Part shown: piece by piece, positions 60,102 to 64,000 of the stretch
Layout of the letters: every line of letters begins with the position of its first letter
Numbering within the stretch: the first letter of the stretch is position 1
From: Combretum micranthum
Taxonomy: Eukaryota > Streptophyta > Magnoliopsida > Myrtales > Combretaceae
Length of the DNA: 64,000 nt
Assembly: GCA_024138025.1 (NCBI GenBank)
Contig: JAMXBD010001255.1
Span: 310,001 to 374,000, forward strand
Direction: 5' to 3'
Notes under the pieces: model-generated
What the model was told of the DNA's origin: nothing
Database searches by the model: none
Seen by the model: the letters and a program-made list of their open reading frames with translations, nothing else
Translations under genes and position numbers: made by a program

Positions 60102-61441
60102 CCCTCCCCCACTTAATCTATTGACGTCATCGGCAAGGTGTATGGAGCTTGACCCTGGTGCTTGAATCGTCTTGGCTTGAGCTGCTCTCCTCTCAGCTAG
60201 AGGTATAAGATCTTCTTCTATCTCCCAACTGTTGTCTTCTGCTCCATGATCTTTCCACTTCACTAAGTATTCTGTCCGTGCAGCTCCTGTGGTTGGATCT
60301 TTGACACTTCTTTCAGCAAGGATATCTTCGACAGCTTCACTAACATTGGAGTTAAACTTAACATTTGGCCACTTTGACTTGTTGCGTGCAGGATCTTCTA
60401 TGTCGGAGTAGTATGGCTTCAAAACACTTACATGGAAGATAGGATGAAATTTCAACCACTTGGGTGATTCCACTTTATAGGCAGCTTTTCTGATCTTGGC
60501 AACAATAGGGACTGGACCAATGTATTTTTGCATGAGTCTCTTGTCCTTATGTCTCAATGGTCTGATCTGATGTGGAAAAAGCCTAATGAGGACCTGATCT
60601 CCAACATTGAATTCTCTAGTTCTGCGCCTCTCATCTGCCCACTTCTTCATACACTTTGAAGCTTTCTCAACATAAGCCTTAGCAACTTCAATTGTCTGCT
60701 TCCAATCCTTTGCAAACATATAGGCCTTTGGGCATTTCCCAGTATATGGTGTTACCACTGTGTAGGGCAATAATGGTTGTCGACCCATAATAATTTCCAT
60801 GGGGCTTTTGTTAGAGGAAGAGCTTTGTTGGATGTTGAAGCAAAACTGGGCAATATCTAGTAACTCCACCCAATTCTTCTGATTGGCACCCACAAAGTGT
60901 CGCAAATATTCCTCCAGCATCCCATTGAACCGCTCCATCTGTCCATCACTCTGAGGATGGTGGCTAGAGGACATGCTAAGTTCGGACCCCAAAATGTGAA
61001 CAACTCAGTCCAAAACTTCCCTGTGAATCTAGCATCCCTGTCACTCACAATGTTCTGAGGCACACCCTAGAATTTGACTACATGCTTGAAGAAAAGCTGG
61101 GCATCTCTGTAGCATTAGCTTTTTGTGGTCGAATGAAGGTAGCATACTTCGAAAATTGTCTACCACAACAAAGATGGATGAAAGCTCCCCCACTTTTGGT
61201 AGGAGAGATGATAAATCCATGGAGACGCTCTCCCATGGGCGAGAAGGCACTGAAAGGGGCTCCAACAGCCCTGCAAGTTTCTACCTCTCAATCTTGTCAT
61301 GCTGGCAAGTCAAACATGTTTTGGTGTAGTTCATTACATCTTCCTTCATATCTGGCCAGTAGTAGCCCTGCTTTAACAAGCTCATTATCCTCTACCAATC
61401 GAGATGGCCAGCCCACAATGTATCATGGTACTCCTTCATGA
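60084..61441 (-). pseudogene. Chromovirus integrase with C-terminal chromodomain
   Basis: Near 61265-61440 are the zinc-binding end and MEPLSVPSRPWESVSMDLSS, carrying the first catalytic aspartate. NIVSDRDARFTGKFWTELF carries the second, and HHPQSDGQMERFNGMLEEYL the glutamate. A 302-codon frame from 60992 to 60084 continues through the GPVPIVAKIRKAAYKVESP and FHPIFHVSVLKPY segments. It ends in the chromodomain VEDILAERSVKDPTTGAART followed by EYLVKWKDHGAEDNSWEIEE. The chromodomain is thought to direct insertion to marked chromatin. At least two frame breaks (near 61060 and 60990) separate the catalytic residues, and a stop interrupts the zinc-binding part. The last codons overlap the LTR. Confidence 0.85.
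60102..60113 (-). other. Polypurine tract
   Basis: The minus strand reads AGTGGGGGAGGG directly before the LTR. It lies inside the pol reading frame, which continues some bases into the LTR. Confidence 0.75.
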
Positions 61442-61634
61442 GCGCCCTCCTTAAGTTTCCTGCCTTAGGAACATATAAACGATGGCCCTTGGTATAAATC
61501 AGATCACCCTCAACCTAGAACCTGCGAGTCTTGCCCTCATCAATCAATTGCTTCAAAATTTTTGCCAACAGGTTTTAGCCTAAGTGTTCTTTGATCTGTT
61601 CTTGAATAGTACCGGCAACTCGACTGGCAGATTG

Positions 61635-62213
61635 TTAGGCTATTTGGGCTAAAGAAGCCAAATCTGCTCTCCTACTTAGGGCATCTGCTACCTGATCAGT
61701 CCGCCCATTACAATGCACAATCTCCATATCAAACTCTATAAGGAACTCTTGCCATCTTGCTTGTTTAGCTGAGAGCTTGGGTTGAGTAAGGATATGGCTG
61801 GCAGCAGAGTTGTCAGTTCTTACAAGGAACTTGGACCCCAACACGTAGTGTTTCCACGTTCTAAGGCAGTGCACAATGGCTAGCAGCTCTTTCTCTTGTG
61901 CTGAATATCTGCGCTCAGTGGGGTTTAGCTTCCGACTCTCATATGCCACTGGGTGGCCATCCTGTATCAGCACCCCGCCTATAGCAATGTCGAAGGCATC
62001 CGTGTGGACTTCAAATGGTTTAGAGATGTCAGGCAGGGCGAGGACTGGCTCCTTTATCATAGTATGCTTTAAATCTTCAAAGGCAGCCTGGCACACCTCA
62101 TCCCAAGACCATGCTCGATCCTTCTTCAATAGATCTGTGAGGAGAGCAACCCTCCTGGAATATCCCTCCACAAATCGTCTGTAATAGTTGGCGAGTCCAA
62201 GGAATGAGCGCAA
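61635..62213 (-). pseudogene. Chromovirus RT connection and RNase H
   Basis: A long open stretch of 192 codons: [20 protein letters not shown], then [20 protein letters not shown] with the first catalytic aspartate, [19 protein letters not shown] with the glutamate, [18 protein letters not shown] with the next aspartate, and [13 protein letters not shown] with the last. All the RNase H catalytic positions are visible. It is the best preserved part of this element, but it is cut off from the rest of pol by frame breaks. Confidence 0.85.
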
Positions 62214-62850
62214 CTCAGTGACACTCCTTGGGATCGGCCATTCTTGATGGCTTCCACTTTGGCCCCATCCATTCGAATATGCCCTTCTTCAATTATGCCA
62301 AGAAAGTTGATACACTTCTGGGCGAAGGCACACTTCTCTCGCTTCACATACAGATGATTTTCTCTGAGCTTCGAAAGACCATCTGCAAGTGCTTCACATG
62401 ATCCTCCAATGTCCTGCTGTACACTACAATGTCATCAAGTAGACCACACAAATTTATCCAAGTATTCACGGAACACATTGTTCATTAGAGTACAAAAGGT
62501 TGCAGGGGCATTGGTGAGACCAAAGGGCATCACTAGAAACTCATAAGCACTATAGCGGGTAACACAAATTGTCTTGGGCTCATCACCCTTGGTAATGCAA
62601 ACTTGATGATATCCCGAGCAAAGATCTAATTTAGCGAAGTATTTAGCCCCGCTCAATTGATCAAATAAATCAGCAATGAGAGCAATTGGATAATGATTCC
62701 TCACAGTCAACTTGTTGAGAGCTTGATAATCAATACATAGTCTCAAACTGCCATCGTGCTTCTTTTGAAATAGGACAGGAGCCCCATATGGTGCTTTTGA
62801 GGGTCTAATGAAACTTGCCTCTAACAGCTCATCTGGCTGCTTTCAACTCA
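62214..62850 (-). pseudogene. Chromovirus reverse transcriptase, broken
   Basis: [38 protein letters not shown] and [20 protein letters not shown] are the conserved RT motifs. The frame breaks exactly in front of the catalytic motif: the next frame reads [15 protein letters not shown], where YLDD would be expected. A stop and further shifts follow near 62347 and 62230. Inactive as written. Confidence 0.8.
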
Positions 62851-63045
62851 GCAAGCTCAAGGGGCGACATTCGATATGGAGCTCTAGCGGGTGGCTTGGC
62901 TCCTGGGTCATCTCAATCTCGTGATCTACAGGCCTTCTTGGGGGTAGTTCCATTGGGAGTTTGTCTGGCATGACAGTATTAAACTCCTCTAGGACATTTT
63001 GAATCACCCACGGTATTTCTTCCTTCCTTCCATCCTCTTTCTCTG

Positions 63046-63612
63046 TTAAGACCGCAAGGAATGTAGGTTCCTGACGTTTGAGCCCTTGCTTAAGTTGGAG
63101 CGCAGATAAATCATTGCCCCGATACCCTTCTCATTATTACTTCCACTGCCTGTCTTCTGCCTTTGAACGGGCACAAAACATGGTTTGTCACCCATGAATA
63201 GCAAGCAATCCATCGCTGGCATGGAAGCAACTTTGGCATTCCTCAAAAAGTCTATCCCCAGGACTATTCTAAAGTCGTCTGGGGGAACAGTAGTGAAGTT
63301 TAGATTTCCACTCCAATCTCCCACCTTCACTTCTACACCATTGGCAACTCCTTTGACTGGACGTGCCTTAGAGTTTATTGCTTCGATTTGGTTAGTATCA
63401 TTTGTCAGCACTAACCCCAATCTTTCGGCCTAAGGCACATCAATGAAGTTATGTGTGGCTCCCGAGTCTACCATTACACTAGCACTCTTGCCATTGATGT
63501 GCAATTGCACGTACATTAAATCGTTGTTGGTCTTGGCTTTGTTGCATACTACCAAAGCCTTCCGACTGCTGACAACATGTGAAGAGCTCCCATCCGAGGC
63601 TACTCTTCGCAC
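63046..63612 (-). pseudogene. Chromovirus protease region
   Basis: VQLHINGKSASVMVDSGATH contains the DSGA active site of retropepsins. A TAG stop at about 63430 interrupts the frame just after NFIDVP. The continuation NGVEVKVGDWSGNLNFTTVP and FRIVLGIDFLRNAKV is the usual second half of the domain. Without the stop the domain would look complete. Confidence 0.75.
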
Positions 63613-64000
63613 TCCTTTTCAGACACTTCATTTTGACAAATGCTCTTGGCCTTCTTTGCCATAGCATTAAGTGCTGCCCTGTGTGGGCACTCTGCTACCT
63701 TGTGCGGTCCGTTGCACAAGAAGCAAGAGAAGGTGGGCTTCTTGCCGTTGCTTGATGCTCCACCTTTCCCCGATTGGTAAGAGCCATAGGATTTCTTTTG
63801 GCCCCCACTAGTACTGCTGTTGCTCGAACTTGGGGCTCCCCCACTCTTAGGTTTGCCCAAGTTATTGGATCTTACACCATCGTGTCCTGGTGACACGTTC
63901 TTCCCTCTAATGTCGCTGGTGTAATCTGTCAAGCGCTCTGCAGCTGCTTGTGCTTCGGCCAAGTTTGCTACCCGTTGCCTCTGCAACTCATTCCTGGCGT
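63600..64000 (-). pseudogene. Chromovirus gag C-terminal part (partial at window end)
   Basis: Open from the window edge: RVANLAEAQAAAERLTDYTS, a Ser/Gly-rich linker, then CFLCNGPHKVAECPHRAALN, a zinc knuckle of form CX2CX3HX4C typical of one chromovirus group. It ends at a stop at 63600, with protease starting in another frame. The N-terminal capsid part is outside the window. Marked as a relic because the connection to pol is broken. Confidence 0.8.

Larger units (their letters stand above)
59660..64000 (-). mobile_element. Ty3 chromovirus, 3' part, cut by the window end
   Basis: From the right edge leftwards on the minus strand: gag end with zinc knuckle, protease, reverse transcriptase, RNase H, integrase, chromodomain, polypurine tract, 3' LTR. 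The chromodomain at the integrase C-terminus marks a chromovirus. The CX2CX3HX4C knuckle with GPH and the LLEPLSVPSRPWESVSMD segment remind me of the Galadriel lineage, a tentative placement. Stops and frameshifts interrupt protease, reverse transcriptase and integrase. The 5' LTR lies beyond the window. Confidence 0.85.

Noticed and set aside
1..64000. CRISPR array, bacterial operon, prophage or toxin system
   Set aside because: No spaced palindromic repeats, ribosome-binding sites or prokaryotic gene density; the intron-bearing NRT2 gene and plant retrotransposons show plant nuclear DNA.

Overview
This is nuclear DNA of a flowering plant, most likely a eudicot. It is very AT-rich, has a spliceosomal-intron gene for a high-affinity nitrate transporter, and is otherwise filled with plant-type transposable elements (Ty1-copia, Ty3-gypsy Athila-like and chromovirus elements, a 5S-carrying Cassandra TRIM, LINE, hAT, Mutator-like and Tourist-type MITEs). 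Nothing bacterial, organellar (apart from one decayed plastid-type tRNA) or viral in the strict sense was recognised. I could not assign a species.

Layout: 1-15.9 kb is gene-poor DNA with a hAT-like non-autonomous element (1125-1985), a Mutator-like MITE holding a C22 tract (4711-5114), a dead LINE 3' end (5930-6830, minus), two further MITEs (8299-8650, 8721-8911) and a plastid-type tRNA-Arg(ACG) copy (12160-12233). A Cassandra element (15877-16435) sits about 530 bp upstream of the only recognisable host gene, an NRT2-family nitrate transporter (16968-18992, plus, three exons). As written that gene has two single-base frameshifts and a GC-AG second intron. A deleted copia element on the minus strand (19443-23002) follows, then three diverged copies of an unidentified repeat (23.3-30.1 kb), one of them interrupted by a 657-bp solo LTR with a perfect 5-bp target duplication.

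From 31115 to 43217 lies a full-length Athila-like Ty3 element on the minus strand with a perfect target duplication, near-identical LTRs, a tRNA-Asp-type primer site, gag, pol and a third ORF. All reading frames are damaged. Its LTRs and the leader of its third ORF share clusters of an imperfect palindrome TGTACG-NN-CGTACA, the most unusual signal in the window. 43.2-53.5 kb is AT-rich DNA with more MITEs, one with a perfect 9-bp target duplication. 53583-55230 is a solo LTR, and 55823-59080 holds two diverged Athila-like LTRs in inverted orientation around a relic primer site and gag start. The right end (59660-64000) is the 3' part of a chromodomain-bearing Ty3 chromovirus on the minus strand, cut by the window edge.

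The only host function visible is nitrate uptake (NRT2). Everything else is a layered record of transposition: nested insertions, solo LTRs, deletion derivatives and decayed coding regions. Boundaries given for LTRs, MITEs and target duplications were read by eye from terminal motifs; no alignment was run.
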